64,000 nt of DNA from Inonotus obliquus (taxonomy: Eukaryota; Basidiomycota; Agaricomycetes; Hymenochaetales; Hymenochaetaceae): contig JAJHTX010000007.1 in the NCBI GenBank assembly GCA_032164295.1, forward strand, positions 768,501 through 832,500, in the 5' to 3' direction. The translations under genes were made by a program, and so were the position numbers. The notes beneath the pieces were generated by a model. It was not told the DNA's origin. It did no database searches and worked only from the letters and a program-made list of their open reading frames with translations. How positions within the stretch are numbered: position 1 is the first letter of the stretch; every line of letters begins with the position of its first letter. Below, piece after piece: positions 35,462-50,700 of this stretch.

Positions 35462-35720
35462 GGTGTTAAGTTGCAAAGGGTCGTCAAATCAAATCGCTCA
35501 CGTAAATTTTGACCGTGTTTCTTCCATAAGTTAATCTCCTTATTCGGATATAAGATCGACGTTCCGTTCATCTCAAAATTTTGGTGCTGCAACCTCGAAA
35601 CCCTTACGTCCATTACTGACAACCCTGTTGACGCTCCAGAGGTTCGCTTCAGTCAAAATTGCAGAGGGAGTACGAAAGGATACCTATACTGCCGAAGGTC
35701 CGCGACAACAGAAAGCAGTT
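35462..35720. promoter_or_regulatory. Divergent intergenic region, DNA glycosylase and midasin
   Basis: About 260 bases between start codons. An open frame runs through part of it (35628-35720) in phase with midasin but without an ATG before 35721, so I treat it as 5' untranslated sequence. Confidence 0.45.
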
Positions 35721-38700
35721 ATGGAGCCAGACGCACTTTGGAACATTCCTGATCCCACTTCACTGAATGCACAGAGTCAACTAGACAGACTGTTGGAACA
35801 GTTACCGCAGGATTCTCCACTCGCTCTGGTTCTCCGCACCGAACTATCTCAAAATGCGCTTTTACCAACGCTTTCCCGATTCATGCTGCGACCTTCACTT
35901 ACAAAAGCGATAACTTGGACGTTTCGACCACTTCTAATGGACTTGTGCGCGCGGTGGTTGGAAACTGATGAGGAGGTTTGGAGGAAGTTGGAGGCTCTGG
36001 GCCTTTTGGTTGACTTGCATGAGGAGATTTATCCGTGAGCAATCCTGCTATGTTCCTCGGGCAGAGTTGAATGCTGAACTTCCGCAGTGTCCTCTACACT
36101 TTCCTTCGGCGCTTTGAAGGGGGACCATTGCGCCTCTTCTTTACCGGAAAAGAGATTGACGAGCTGGATCGAACATCCCTACACGGTGTCTTGCTTGCGT
36201 ATTACCGTATACTTCGGGCGACTCCGGCGCTTCCGAGGAATTCGAATTGGGACCTTGCCTGCCTTTGGAGATTATGTACGGCGTCGAGCCTTGATCGAGG
36301 TGCGCGCTGGCTGGCTATACGATGCTATGCGTTGCAGTCGGGCATGAGCGAAACTATGCGCATCCGTATGGAGCAGGATGCATTAGGCGAGATTTATGAT
36401 GAAGACTGCCCGATTATCTATGGTGAGGATATATCAGAAACTGTGGAGGAGGTAGATGGTTGGCTTCTCCCAGTGATGGAAGTACGAAGAATCCGAGACT
36501 ATAGGGAGAAACTAGCTGATCCATGTGATTACTTCGACAAGGGAGACGAAGGTTTGGTCGCCTTGATCAAGAACACCGACTTAAGGTATGTTTCATGAAC
36601 AATTGCTGGTGAACAGCGCGACTAATGTTCGTCCTAGTCCACGAATAGCGAACATAAACGGTATCCTACTCCTTCGAACACCTTCGCCTGAACCTGCCTC
36701 TATTTCGCTCGCCCTTACTTCACCTGCCCTCATTACCTTACGACGACTCGCCGTCAACATCTCGTTACGCCGACCCACCCTTTTAACGTCAGCACCTTCA
36801 TCCGGAAAACTCACTCTCATCAATCATCTCGCTGGCCTTCTTCACCCTTCATCCCCTAATCATGTTATCACAATTCACCTTGCAGACACGTCGTTGGATC
36901 CTCGGTCCCTACTTGGATCTTACGTCTCATCTACCACATCCCTCGGCTCCTTTGAATGGAAGGATGGCGTTCTAGTGAAAGCAATGCGTGAGGGTCGATG
37001 GCTGGTCCTCAAAGATATTGATCGGGCGAGCAGCGAAGTCCTTGGTTTGATATCCCCCTTGGCTGAATCGTTGGATGATATCAGACCTATCGGCTCGAAT
37101 GCCACTCTTTCTCTAGGCAATCGTGGAACTGTAGAAGCTGCTGAGGGTTTCGCTCTCTTTGCAACTCGCTCAGTTGAAGGCAGTGGTGCTTCGGAGTTCC
37201 CGCCTTTATCATTTTGGAGTGCTCAGAAGTGGAAGGAGATACGAGTACCGGAGAGTTCGATTGATGACTTACGTCTGATCGTCGATTCCAAGTTTCCGAA
37301 TATCGCAGGTCCAGTATCAGATAGTCTCATAGACATCTGGCTTGCTGTGAAGAAGTTGCGAGTGGTATCTTCAACCCGAACAGTCGGCCTCCGAGATCTT
37401 GAAAAGTTCTGCTCTCGCATTTCTCAACTACTTGGATCTGGCTACTTCACCTCTCATCAACGACAACCCGATAGACCTCCTTCCATGATGGCCCTATTCC
37501 CTCACCCTTCTATACGAGAAGAAATCTTCTTGGATGCAAAGGACGTCTTCTTTGCGGCAAACGCAATGAACACGCCGGCCGTGGAGCAGCGGGATGCGAT
37601 CATTGCAACGATAGGAGAAAAGCTCGGGCTATCCGAGGAGACCTGTGAATGGCTCTTGAAACGGAGATCACCGACCTTCGACATTGAGAAGGATGTTGAC
37701 GGACGAGCAGTCGCTGTAAGAGCTGGACGTACTTTCCTGAACGTCAAATCAGTAGATCGTCTGGCCGATGAGATTTCTGCTCGTCCGTTTAGCTTGCATA
37801 AGCAGGCACTCCGCCTGATCTCCCAGTTAGCGGCTTGCATAGCGAGTATCGAGCCCGTCCTGCTAACGGGAGAGACCGGTACAGGAAAGACGAGTATCAT
37901 CTCACACCTAGCCCAATTACTCAACAAGACTCTCGTATCGATCAACTTGTCCAACCAGACGGAGTCTTCCGATCTGATAGGTGGTTTCCGCCCTGTCAGT
38001 GCACGAGTACCGGCGCTCGAGTTGCAGGAGCGCTTTTTGGAGCTCTTCGGAAAGACGTTCAGCAGCAAGAAGAATGAACAGCTGCTTCAGAACTTGCGGA
38101 AATCTATCGTGAATGGGAAGTGGAAGACTGCAGTAAAACTCTGGTCGGAGACGGCGAGGACTGCGATAGATAAGCTGAGAGATAAAGGTGAAGTTGACGG
38201 AATATCGTGCGTACTATATCTCCTATGCAGTCATTTGATTGGTTAAAGGGGATACCTAGACACCATGGTGAAATAATGGATCCTACGGACCCATCAACTC
38301 CGAGGAAGCGGCGAAAACTCCAAGGTAACAGGCCGCAAGGCTCTGTCGGTGACTGGTCAGCTTTCAAAGACGATGTACGACAATTTGAGGTACAGAACGT
38401 CATCGACAAGAGCAAGTTCTCTTTCCGTTTCGTCCATGGCCCTCTAGTCAAGGCGGTCCAAGCAGGTTCATGGTAAGATCTAATCAAACTTGAGAACTAG
38501 TCTCCTTACCCTTTCCCTGTGCAGGGTCTTGCTTGACGAAATCAATTTGGCTTCTCCAGAAACTCTTGAGTGCATCGCTAGTCTCCTTCAAGGTCCTACT
38601 GCTTCAATTACCTTGACGGAAGAAGGTTCTCTAGAACCCGTTCCACGTCATCCCGAGTTCAGGTTATTCGCCTGTATGAATCCGTCGACGGATGTTGGGA

Positions 38701-41700
38701 AGAAGGATTTGCCTAGTAACATCAGGGCCAAGTTCACAGAAATCGATGTCCCACCTCCCGATGACGATCGCGAGGCTCTAGTGTCTATTGTATCACACTA
38801 TATCGGTCATCTCGCTACTACAGACAAAGCTGCGATTACTGACGTCGCCGAGCTCTACACCAGTCTCAAGCAATTAGCCGCCTCAGGTAGAATTGCCGAT
38901 GGCTCGAACCATAGGCCTCACTATAGTATGCGATCCCTTTCTCGAGCGCTTACTTTCGCTGCTGACACGGTCCGGAGCTTTGGGCTGCGACGAGCATTGT
39001 GGGAAGGGTTTACCATGGCTTTTACGATGGTCCTTGATCAAGCCAGTACGAGCACTGTATTCGACCTCGCGCGACGCACGCTGCTTTCAACAGTGAACAA
39101 TAAGGCGCACTTCTTGACTGTACAACCTCCGCCTCCTCATATTGGACCAGTGGATTCATATATCCAAATGGGACCTTTTTGGTTGTCCTCCGGTCCTTGC
39201 GAGCGAGAAGAGGCTTCCGATTACATCTTGACCCCATCCGTGCAGAAGAAACTCGTGGATCTAGCGCGCATAGTAATGACGAAGCGATATCCCGTATTAA
39301 TCGAGGGCCCTACATCGAGTGGAAAGACGAGTGCCATACAATACCTTGCTCGTCGCACCGGACATAATTTCGTTCGGATCAATAACCATGAACACACAGA
39401 TATTCAAGAGTACCTTGGCTCCTACGTGTCTGATGAAAAGACTGGGAAGCTAGTGTTTCGTGATGGTCTGTTGGTTCGTGCTCTTCGACGAGGTGATTGG
39501 ATTGTTCTCGATGAATTGAACCTGGCTCCGACGGACGTTCTGGAAGCTCTTAATCGCCTCCTTGACGATAATAGAGAACTCGTCATCCCGGAGACTCAGG
39601 AAATCATCAGGCCTAACCCTGACTTTATGCTGTTTGCCACACAAAATCCATCTGGTGTGTACGCCGGACGAAAGGTGTTATCCCGAGCTCTTCGCAACCG
39701 GTTCCTGGAAGTTCACTTCGAAGACGTTCCTTCGACGGAACTCGAGCATATCCTAAGTCAGCGATCACGTATAGCTCCGTCATATGCGCATCGTATCGTT
39801 GCGGTATTCCAGGAGCTCCAAAAGCGACGCCAGATAGGAAAGATCTTTGAAGGCAAGGAGGGATTTGCGACTCTGCGTGACCTATTCCGTTGGGCCGACC
39901 GAGACGCTCAGGGTTATCAAGAGTTAGCTGAGACCGGCTACATGCTTTTGGCAGAGCGGACCAGACGAACTGAAGACAAGCTCGTCGTGAAAGAGGTCAT
40001 CGAGAAAATCATGAATGTGTCGATCTCGGAGGATGGTTTGTACAGTTTTGACAAACTGGACAGCGCACCACTGTCACAAAGCGGCATCGTCTGGACTAAA
40101 TCAATGCGCCGACTTTTCATACTCCTATCGCAGGCGCTAAGGCACAACGAACCGGTCCTTTTAGTTGGTGAGACAGGGTCAGGCAAAACTTCAGTTTGCC
40201 AACTCTATGCCGAGATTGAAAACAAAGTTCTGCGTACTGTGAACTCTCACCAGAACACGGAGGCCGCGGATATCATAGGTGGATTGCGACCTGCTCGTCA
40301 GGTTGGTTCGTCTGAACAAAGATTGATCCATGAGGCTTGCGAGAAACTGGGCCTAACTTCTGATGTGGATATAGAGGATAAGGCCCAACTCGCCGCCCGG
40401 ATCTCAAGCCGGCTAGAGGACCACTTAAGCACAAGCGATCGTGATAGTCTCATTCGCGCACAGCGTGTCTTATCCAACCACCGTGGACTCTTGGCATGGC
40501 AAGATGGACCTCTCGTGACAAGTATGCGTTTCGGCGACGTTTTCCTTCTGGATGAGATATCGTTAGCAGATGATTCTGTTCTCGAGCGCTTGAACAGTGT
40601 TTTGGAGCAAGAACGAACAATCGTACTCGCTGAGAAGGGAGGAGAAGCTTCTATTGATTTTCAGATCGTGGCGCATCCAGGCTTCAAGTTTGTGGCAACC
40701 ATGAATCCTGGTGGTGATTTCGGGAAGAAAGAGTTATCGCCTGCTCTACGAAACCGCTTCACTGAGATCTGGGTTCCTTCCGTTATGAATCATGACGAGC
40801 TGTTCGAGGTCGTGAAGCAATCCTGGGAACATGACGAATTACTGCAGCTTACGGAGCCGATGTTAGAGTTTGTTGATTGGATGGTCGCCGAAGTCAAGGA
40901 CAGCAGCATAGTGACCCTACGAGATATTTTGGTGAGCTTCACACCAGTTCGAGCCGTACGTCAACTCACAGTCACGTAGAGCTGGGTTGCATTCTGCAAT
41001 TCTCTCTCTCAATCGACCAAACTACCTCCTTACGATTTATTTGTAAGCTCTGGTTTACCGATACTTTTCGCTTCAGATTCAAATTCTGTTTCAGGTCCAG
41101 GGTGGCGAGATGGCTTTATTGGATAGTTTATACAGTCTGACACAGCTATCCAGCTGGTCACTGGACTCCCTGAGATCCTTACACGAACTAGCTCGCCGTC
41201 GCCTTACCGTCCTTTGTCCGGTTACGGATGCACCGGCTCTTGATATTTCTACCGAGGGCGGACGTTTCCGTATTGGATACTTCTCTATTCCGTTCGGTTC
41301 GCAGTATCCTCAGGTAAAGGCGTTTAGTTTCGATGCACCGACTTCTTTGCAGAACGCATTTCGCCTGCTTAGAGCTTGTCAGATATCCAAGCCAATATTG
41401 TTAGAGGGAAGCCCGGGAGTGGGAAAGACAAGCCTTGTGGCAGCTTTAGCAGCTGCTGCAGGTCAGAAAATATGCAGGATAAATCTGTCGGAGCAGACCG
41501 ATCTAGTCGATCTCTTCGGCTCTGACCTTCCGGTAGAAGGCCACGCCTCCGGAAACTTCGCTTGGAGTGATGCTGAGTTTCTCCGAGCCTTAAAAAACGG
41601 GGACTGGGTTCTGTTGGATGAAATGAACTTGGCATCTCAGTCGGTCCTCGAAGGGTTAAATGCTGTTTTTGATCATCGCGGATCGGTTTATATCCCTGAG

Positions 41701-44700
41701 CTTGATCATACTTTCCCGCGTCACCCTAATTTTCGAGTTTTTGCCGCTCAAAATCCGTTGAACCAGGGCAGTGGTCGCAAAGGTCTACCGAAGTCCTTCC
41801 TGAATCGTTTTACGAAAGTTTACATTGAACAGTTATCCCCTGATGACTTGCTGTTGATATGCAGGCATGTATTCCCAGCTATCGAGACGTCGGTGCTGCA
41901 TTGCATGATCAGATTCAATTGTCGTCTGCAAGAAGAGGTGGTTGTCAAGAGGCGTTTTGGCATATCAGGATCGCCATGGGAGTTTAATCTTCGTGATCTT
42001 ATCCGATGGGGTTCGCTCATGATTCGACCCGATGGCACTCACGAAGAACCGTGGAGACATGTAAATGCGGTTTATACCAATCGCTTCCGGAATGAAGCCG
42101 ACAGAAAAGCTCTACTGGTCCTCTTCGCAGATGTTTTCGGTGATGACGATATTGAGAAGAAGGTTCGACCGACATTGATTCAAAGTCCGGAGACAGTGGC
42201 TTGCGGTAACTCAAAGCTTTCCAAAGGCATGGTGTCGACTATAGAAATCGTTCCGAATTTGCTTCCGATGCAGCTTGATCGAGTGGAGCCTGCATTGGCG
42301 AGTTTATCACGGAACTGGCTCGTCATTATAACTGGCCCTCATTCTTCAGGGAAGACGAGTTTTGTACGCGCTCTGGCGGCTGCATCTGGGCGAAAGCTAG
42401 AGGAGATGTTTTTGGGAAGTTCAACCGACACGTCCGACCTGGTTGGGAGCTTTGAGCAGATTAGTGCCGCCGACCAGCTCCGGGGTATGCTGGACGATGT
42501 GATGGAGATTGTCGACACATATGCAACGCGGGTTCGACGGGACGGTTTTGAAGCCATCAATCTTATTCTGAGGGTCAGAGACGCTTTAATCACAGCTCGA
42601 CACACGGGCTCCATAGCCGCACTTAAAGACTTCGTCCTCCCAATTATGAAGGCGCCACTCTTTGAGACCTTGGATGCAACACTCAAGGATTACTTGATCG
42701 CGTTAGCGGACTTTTCTGCAGACGTCAACAGCTCGAAACCGACATTTCGATGGATTGACGGTCCTTTGATAAGAGCTATGAGACAAGGGCGATGGTTGTT
42801 GCTGGACAACGCGAATTTGTGCAGCCCATCAGTACTGGATAGGCTCAACTCTCTCTGCGAAACAGATAGCACTATCGTCTTGACCGAGAAAGGCGTAGAC
42901 CAGGAGATAGTCTATCCTCACCCGGACTTCAGGCTTATTATGACTGTTGATCCGTATCGAGGCGAAATTTCGCGAGCAATGCGCAATCGAGGGATCGAAA
43001 TTTCACTGGAGATGATGGACTTAGATGTCGAGCCTGCGCTGCTTGGTGCCAAACGATTGGCTGTACATCGCGTTTATAAGCGTCAGGTTTTCGATCTCTC
43101 TCGCCGGGCATTATGGCCAGTCGGAACCGCTTCAGAAAGCATGCATGTGCTCGCTCCGATTACGTGCAAAGATTATCAGGACCTTTCATCCACCCAGATA
43201 ATGGAGATTGAAGCTTTATATCAAAATTTCAGCTCATTCCACGATGCTGCCATCGTTCTATTCATCTTGAGTTTCTCGAGTTCCTATAACTCCAGGGGAT
43301 TACTCCGACTATTCAGGTCATTCGGGAATGTCCGTGCGGCTTCACTTCTGGAACATTTATCCCAGTCCCTCCGGAATTCGGTTTACTTAAGGCCCGTCCT
43401 CGCTGACAGTATGCATCCCAACGAAGCAGGAACGGAACAGCATAGGGTAAGACATTCGATTCTAATTTGAGTTCACTAGGTTGACTGAGCTTCTGTCAGC
43501 CCCTTAATCCCTTCTTATCGTCGTCCCTTGCCTTGTGGTTGCCGCATGATAAAGAGGAATCGTGCAAGCTTGTTTGTTTGATTCTTGAAGTATGCGTTTT
43601 GATGACCAGCATGGAGCTTGAATTGCAAAGGAAGACCGCGTTGCACATGGTTCACGCAATCAGTTCGGCCCCGGAATCCAAGGAGCAAGAGCACATATAT
43701 GACTTCATGCACACGGTCGCAGCTTCTGTGCGTAGGTTATTCCTAGAAAGTCCTGCTACTATGTGCGGTTCTCTGGTATGCTTCATTTAGTCGATTGTAA
43801 GAAATGGGATATCACTAACGTTAATCCAGGCAGATACGGAGGCCGTGTTGGATATAATCCACTATACTCAGCATCTCCGCCGAGCTGCAAGTCAAGCCAA
43901 TGTGGATTTCTCGATCTTGCACGTAGTATCAGGTTGGATTTACCGACGTACGAAAGGTCTTTCGCATATCCTCAAAGGGCTTCAAGAAGCGGCACAAACG
44001 CTGTTTGAGATGTATACTCTATCGTCCGGTCAGAGAATCGTAGAAATTTGGAACACTCTCTACCGAACAAGCATGCCTTCCCAGGCTCGCAGACTACTAG
44101 ATCAGTTTGAAACGTTGCCTTCCGGTAAGAGAACGGATCCTAAATATGTGCAGAACTTTTCTTACCTGTCATTCTCAGACATTCAGAGACGTGTCGTTGG
44201 TTTACTTGCTCTGTTCTGCGCTAGACACGATGCCGTTGGCGATATAGGCAATAGGATTTCTACTATCGAGAACAATATTAGGAAAGTGCGCAATAGTTCC
44301 TTCATTTCCATCTTTCATTGACCTGACGAAACCGAAGAACGTAAGCAGACTGACCGGTGACGAAGGCTCGACCGACCTGCCGGCGTCAAGAAAGAGCGAC
44401 TTAGTAAGGTTGGCGAGTGAAATGTATGAGCTTGTCTGTCTAAGTCCATCATATGATAAGGTAAATTTTGTGTTGCATCCGCTCCTTGTCAAGGTTCTCA
44501 AGCACCGCGTTCTGCATAGTCGAATCTCAAGGAACATGTTCGCTTACTGGAACAATCGGTTACTCTATCGCGACATGCGTCGAGACTGATCTCATTTCAG
44601 ACGCTTCTATGGAAAGCGGATGCCAGACTAGGTGCACATCTCCTTCATCATTTTGTGTATTCAGTTGACTCAACAAGGATACAGACATGATCCCTGAGTT

Positions 44701-47700
44701 GGTTAGAGCTCACCTTGAATGGTTCAAGAGTCTTTGGAGCTGTGCCGGGCGGACACAGGTAGCGTCAAAAAAATCCAACAATCTAATCAGTGACTACTTA
44801 ACTAACATGGACCCAAGATATCAGGCATTTCGATACTGTATACTCCCATCTTCTTGGAGGTTGGTGTGATAGAGAAGTCAGTAGTGCCATAGCATATGCC
44901 CGCGCTTCAAACACTACAGGGGTGCTTATCATAATTTTCTTTCTCTTCCAGTGCTGCTAGTGGCGGGATGAAAGAGATCGACTTACGTATTGCTTCGCTG
45001 AACGAACTTACTACTTACACTTTGTTGGAACGCTTTCGGCCTTCGAGTCGGGAAAGTTACATTATCGCTTTGCTTCTTCGAAATATCGAACTGGTATGTG
45101 CCGCAAAAACAGACGGGTATTCACGAGCTGACTGTAAATAGGTCATTTGCGCGAGTTCTCCAGACGTTCCCATACAATTGTCACAAGAAATGGCCCTTAA
45201 TGCCGATCCTCGACTCGCGTTGTCATATTTGTCCGAGTTCTTCCAGCGACCCGAACTTGAACCATTAAGGTCCCTTCTCCCCAGCCTAGACATGCTTGCT
45301 CGCAGCTCCTCATGGGGAGAGAGGCTTTATGCTATCGGGCGATGTTGGATTTCGCTTTCGGCTATATTGCTTTCTTTATATGTGCCCAACATACCTATCG
45401 ATCCTCTCTCTGTTCGAGACTGCCGCAAATCGTTCGACGAAACTCGAGAACTGTGGCTACAATACCAGACGGACATCTATTCGTTCTGGGAGCAATTGAG
45501 GACCGGACGTAGGAGCAATCTTTTTACAAGCCTTCTCCGGAATCGCACGAAAAGTTTAGATGCTGAATCCGAGTCTAAATCTGGCGAAAATGGCGCCAGT
45601 CGCCAGACGGATTCGTCATCGTTGAGGGTATTTTGGGCCGAGACGCATACTTTCTTGCGAGATATCGTATCTACGGAGCGCCTCAAACGATACATTGCAG
45701 CTGCGGCTGAAAATGAGGGGGATATCGCAGCACAAGAATCATTACTGCAAGACGCCATCACAAATTTTCTCCAACGGATGACTAACGTTTACGGACATAT
45801 GGACGACTTGATTCTGCCGATCGAATTAGCAATGATGCAGCTCCGTAATGGCCTGAGTACCTTACGTCATGCATCGATCATTGGTCCCTGTATCTCCAGT
45901 CCCGCGCACGCGCAGAGAATCATCGGCTTCCCGTCTGTTCCAGCGAGAGACGCGGCATTGAAATACGAAGTGCAGGATCTAGCTATGTCTGGATTTACCT
46001 TGGACAAGTCGTTGCTTTTGCAACTCGCAGCAATCCCAACTTTAGGATTTGAAGAAGTCGATAACGAGCGATATCTCTTTATCCATTCAATCCAGAACAT
46101 CTACGGTAAAATTATGGAGATTTTCGACATCGATGTTGCCAAGAGAGCAGAAAAAGCCAAGGAAGCAGAATCCTTGTATCGCAGCAAACAGACCACGCAC
46201 AGCGCTACGGACGAGGTACCCGAGGACGAGCAAGTACACCGGTTGTTTCCTGTGTTCACTGACGACGATGCAGAACAAGTATCAGACGCTTCCTCCATCA
46301 AACATTCATCGGCGGTCGCTACCCCTTCGTTATCAGCTGGTTTCTCCTCGCAGCTGCTAAATATGCATTTCCTTCTCTTCACGAAAGACAGTGAAAGTTC
46401 CCGAGCGGATAGCGCCAAGCACTGGAGGTCATTATTGCTAGACGCAGTATCATGCTTATCCGATGGGCCACTCTCGCTCCTACCTTGTCAAATTGATGAC
46501 GATAGTTTTGCATTTCGCTTACAACTTCTGCTTGATGCCAAAGTGAGGTTCCAACGGACTAATGGAGCGAACGCTTACAGCTTTTACCGTGACGCTAATC
46601 TACCCGAAGCTGGGAGGGCAATGAATGTTGTCAAGGGACTGAGAGACAAGCTGAGCGGTCTCATTCTCGTGTGGCCTGATCAACTCGTTCTACAGCACTT
46701 GCGGGACCGTTGTGACAACATTCTCTCAATGAACATGAACAGTCCAGTTGCGAAGTTACTTGGAGCAGTCGAACGCCTGTTGCTTCATACCGAAGATTGG
46801 GAGATGTTCGCTAACCGCGAGAACTCACTCATCGAAAATCGCCAGGCTCTTACCGAAACAATAGTCATGTGGAGGAAACTGGAGCTCACAGGTTGGAAGA
46901 CACTATTGGACTCCGAAGCCGAAGCGTTCTGCGATGATCTCGGCGATTGGTGGTTCCGGCTTTACGATGCTACTTTACGCGGTCCGGTCGCGGCATATAA
47001 AGACGGGAAAGAGGAAGGACTAGACAAATATCTCGATTCGTTCACCGTCCTCATGGAGGATTTCATCACTTCGTCACCTCTAGGACAATTTCACCTTCGG
47101 CTAAAACTTGTCCAATCATTCGCGGCCCTGACCACGCGCACCGCATCCATCAATGGCTACGACACTCAAGAAGTGATGAAACGCGTTTCGTACATTCTAA
47201 ACTCTATCCATTGCTTCTACGAGCAGTTTGCCTCAAAAATATCTTCACTTCTTTCTGTAGGACGTTCCTCCATCGAGAAAGACGTCCAAAGTCTTGTGAG
47301 GCTAGCGACGTGGAGGGATGTCAATATCCATGCTCTTCAGCAAAGCGCACAGAAGACGCACAAGCAGCTTTACAAGAGGATCCGCCAATTCCGAGAGCTT
47401 CTTCGCCAGCCCATTGCAAACCAATTTTGCAACGATGGTGCTCGTAGAGAGGATTCGATCAATGTCCACGAAACCTCTGGACTAGTTTCCTCCGGTAATT
47501 CTGTACAACTTGCTTTCGTCGGAGGGCCGCCAAGAACGAGAAAATTTGTGTCCATACTTTCGACAGGTCTTGAGCGAATTCTGAGCTCAACCTCCACATC
47601 AGCCACTGAAGAGCTGTCCAGCACCATAATCTCCATACAGAGTGTATATGCGGCCGCAAAGCCGTCCAAGGACTTGACCCGCGATGAGCAAAGGAAGTGG

Positions 47701-50700
47701 AATTCGGCTCTTCTTGTACGCAAGAGGCGATCGTGGAACGATTTCTTGAAGGAATTGAAGCGGGTCGGCCTCTCGCCGAACGTAAAACCCGAGATACTCC
47801 GGGCGCACAGAAACGCAAGATCAGTAATGGAGCAACCTCCTATGCTTTCTATTCAAGGGACATTATTCTCATTGAAGTTGAAAAAGATCGATAATTACTT
47901 CTTTGATTGTATCGGTCTCCTGCGCGACGTGTTGAAATGCGACGCAGACCATCATTCGGATGTTGGAACTCGAGAACTACTGCGAGGAGTATCATCCTTT
48001 GAGTCGGCGTTTTCATTCGCTATGTCAGCGAGAGCCAGGTGAGCCTATCTCCTTGGACAAAGCAGCACATGCAACATTAACTAACAGAGGGAGTCAGGAT
48101 AAGCGATTTCATCCATAACTTGAATGCCATTCGAAACTTTTCACAGAGATTCGACGAGATCTCTAGTTCTCGAAGCGAGTGCATAGGCACGTCAAGTATT
48201 GTACGTGTGGTCCGGGAGCTGTTAGTCAGATCGTGCGAGGCTATCGACGCTTTGGAAGAGCTACTCGACGTAGCGGCCAATATCATCGCCCTTTCGGAGG
48301 ACGCTTCTGCAGTCAATACGGACGCTTTGAACAGAATACGTGACTGGATATTGAGAGGGACAAGTATTTCAAGGCGGCTTCGTGAAATTTCTCGATCGTT
48401 GGTTATCAGCTGTCTCATCACTGAAGGTAACTACCCCTTTAAGGATTCACCTACAAATTTTTTGCTCATACCATGCTAGATGAATATCACTTCGTCCAGG
48501 GGGCCATGAAACATTGCGAGAGCATCGGAGTGCTTCTTTCTAGCGTCGCCGATGATGAGCCAGGCCTCAAACGTTTTTGTGTTGCCATTAATAACTGGTA
48601 CCGGCCTCGGATAGTCGAGATAAGAGCTATGCACGACACTCTAGTGGTTCACCAAACCAGATCAAACTCACCTGTCGATATGAATACCATCATCGACGTT
48701 TTTCTTGCCATTGGCCAGGAACTTCTCAAAGTTGACGCTTTTATACTGGAGAACCACGATGACAACTCCGATCACCTCCGTCGTAATCATTCAATGTACC
48801 GTCGGGTATCCGAAATTCTGCGCATGGACGGTATCTGTCACCATCTACGCCGCCTGTCTGAAGATCTTGCGGGATCACCTCCGACACAAATCACACAGTC
48901 ACTAACCCAACTCTTGCCCTTCCTTGAGAGTTACATCTCTTTCTCCGAACGATTCATCTCAGAATACTCTTCGTGGACGAAATCATTGTTGAAGCTTACG
49001 TATATTTCTGGATGTCTGCTCCGGAACATCGCAAAGAATGGTTTCTGTAAACCTCCAGAGTTCGAAGACGCTGACGAAGCACAACATGGTGCGGCTGAGG
49101 CTGCGGATGGTGTAGGGCTGGGTCAAGGGGAGGGTACGGAGGATGTCAGTAACCAGATCGAGGACGAAAGCCAGTTTGAAGGAATCAAGGGCGAAGGCAA
49201 TGAGGGAGATACACAGCAAAATCGAGACGATAATGGTGAAGCCATTGATGTCGACTTTGAATTAGGAGGAGATTTGGAGGATGGCCCGGAGGAGGATTTG
49301 CTATCTGAAGACGAGGGATCAATGCTTGACTTCGACGACGAATTCGATCATGACGTATCTGGTGATCTGGAGCAGGTAGACGAGGACTTTTGGAACAAAG
49401 GACAAGAGGATGAAGGGGTCAAGGATAGACAAACTGCCGACGGATCAGCGGAAGAGGGGAAAGCAGAGATTGTAGCTAAAGAACAAGAAGAAGCAGAGCT
49501 AGATAGGGAGGGAAACGAAGGTCTGGAGACGGAAGGTACAAATACAAAAGAAGATGACACAGGAGGAGGGTCGGATCTTGACGAGGATGGTAGGCAAGCA
49601 GACCAAGATGAGGTTGACAATCGAATGGATGACGGCGCTGAAGTGTATCAAACGGAAGATACTTCAAAGGAAGACAGTCTTTTGGAGGGACAAGACGAGG
49701 CAATGGCTGGACCCGACGAGATCGACATTGATGAAGAGCATGCGGATATTGACGAAGAGAATGGTGAAGATTCACTAGAAACGGGAGCTGAGTTAGAAGC
49801 TGCGAGTGACATAGATAACGATGAGACGGACGAACAAGTTGAAGGCACGTCAACGTCCAAGGCAGACACACACGCTGGAAATGGCGATGTCGGTGAGAAT
49901 TTGGGGATGGACGCTACACCTACCACCAGCAATGATGCACCTCGCTCATCTCATGAGACCCTTGCAGATATACCACCTCCTGCGAGTGGCGAGACTGAGA
50001 ATTCATCTGCAGGCCCTCCGTAAGTCCGATTCCAGACAAATATGAGAAGTTTATTGCTCATGTCAAAACCAACAGTGCTGAAATCGTGGACAAAACTGCG
50101 GATGCACCTAGTCATGAAGGTGCCACTAATGCTACTCCGAACGGCGCTGCGTTTGATCAACGAACAATGCCCAAGTACAAAGACGCTCCTCTCCCGAATC
50201 CGCACCGAAGTTTGGGTGACGCGCTGGAAGAGGTCAAGAGACGGTTCGACGAGATTTTAGACGCAACTGATTCAAGGCCGCACCAAACTGCCGCTGAGAA
50301 TGCATCCACTGAGCAAAGTGTACTCGAATACGCACCGGAGGTGTCTACGGATGTTAATATGCAGGCACTCGGTCCCGCACTTGGCGAGGAAGCTGCGAAG
50401 TTGAATAAGCTCAGTCTGGTCGATGAAGATGACGAAGTACGAGACGTAGCATTGCAAGAGGTACCTCCTACTCTCTACGACGATCACGATATGGCACACG
50501 AGAGATCAGGCGATAACAGCGCAGAGCGTCAGAGCAAACGAAGCCATGAGGAGAACAAGAAGAGCGATCGCGAAGCGAATCATCAGAAGATGGAAGTGGA
50601 TAACGATGGTCAAGACTTGGGAATGCTCGCAGATTTTTCACCAGAACAAGACGAACTGAACAGCGACCAGAAAGTCGAAGCGGAGCTACTCGACTGGTTA

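Noticed and set aside
44202..44537. Apparent frame break in midasin, suggesting a pseudogene
   Set aside because: Introns of 52, 59 and 53 bases with normal sites restore the frame, and the total closes at 4,979 residues.
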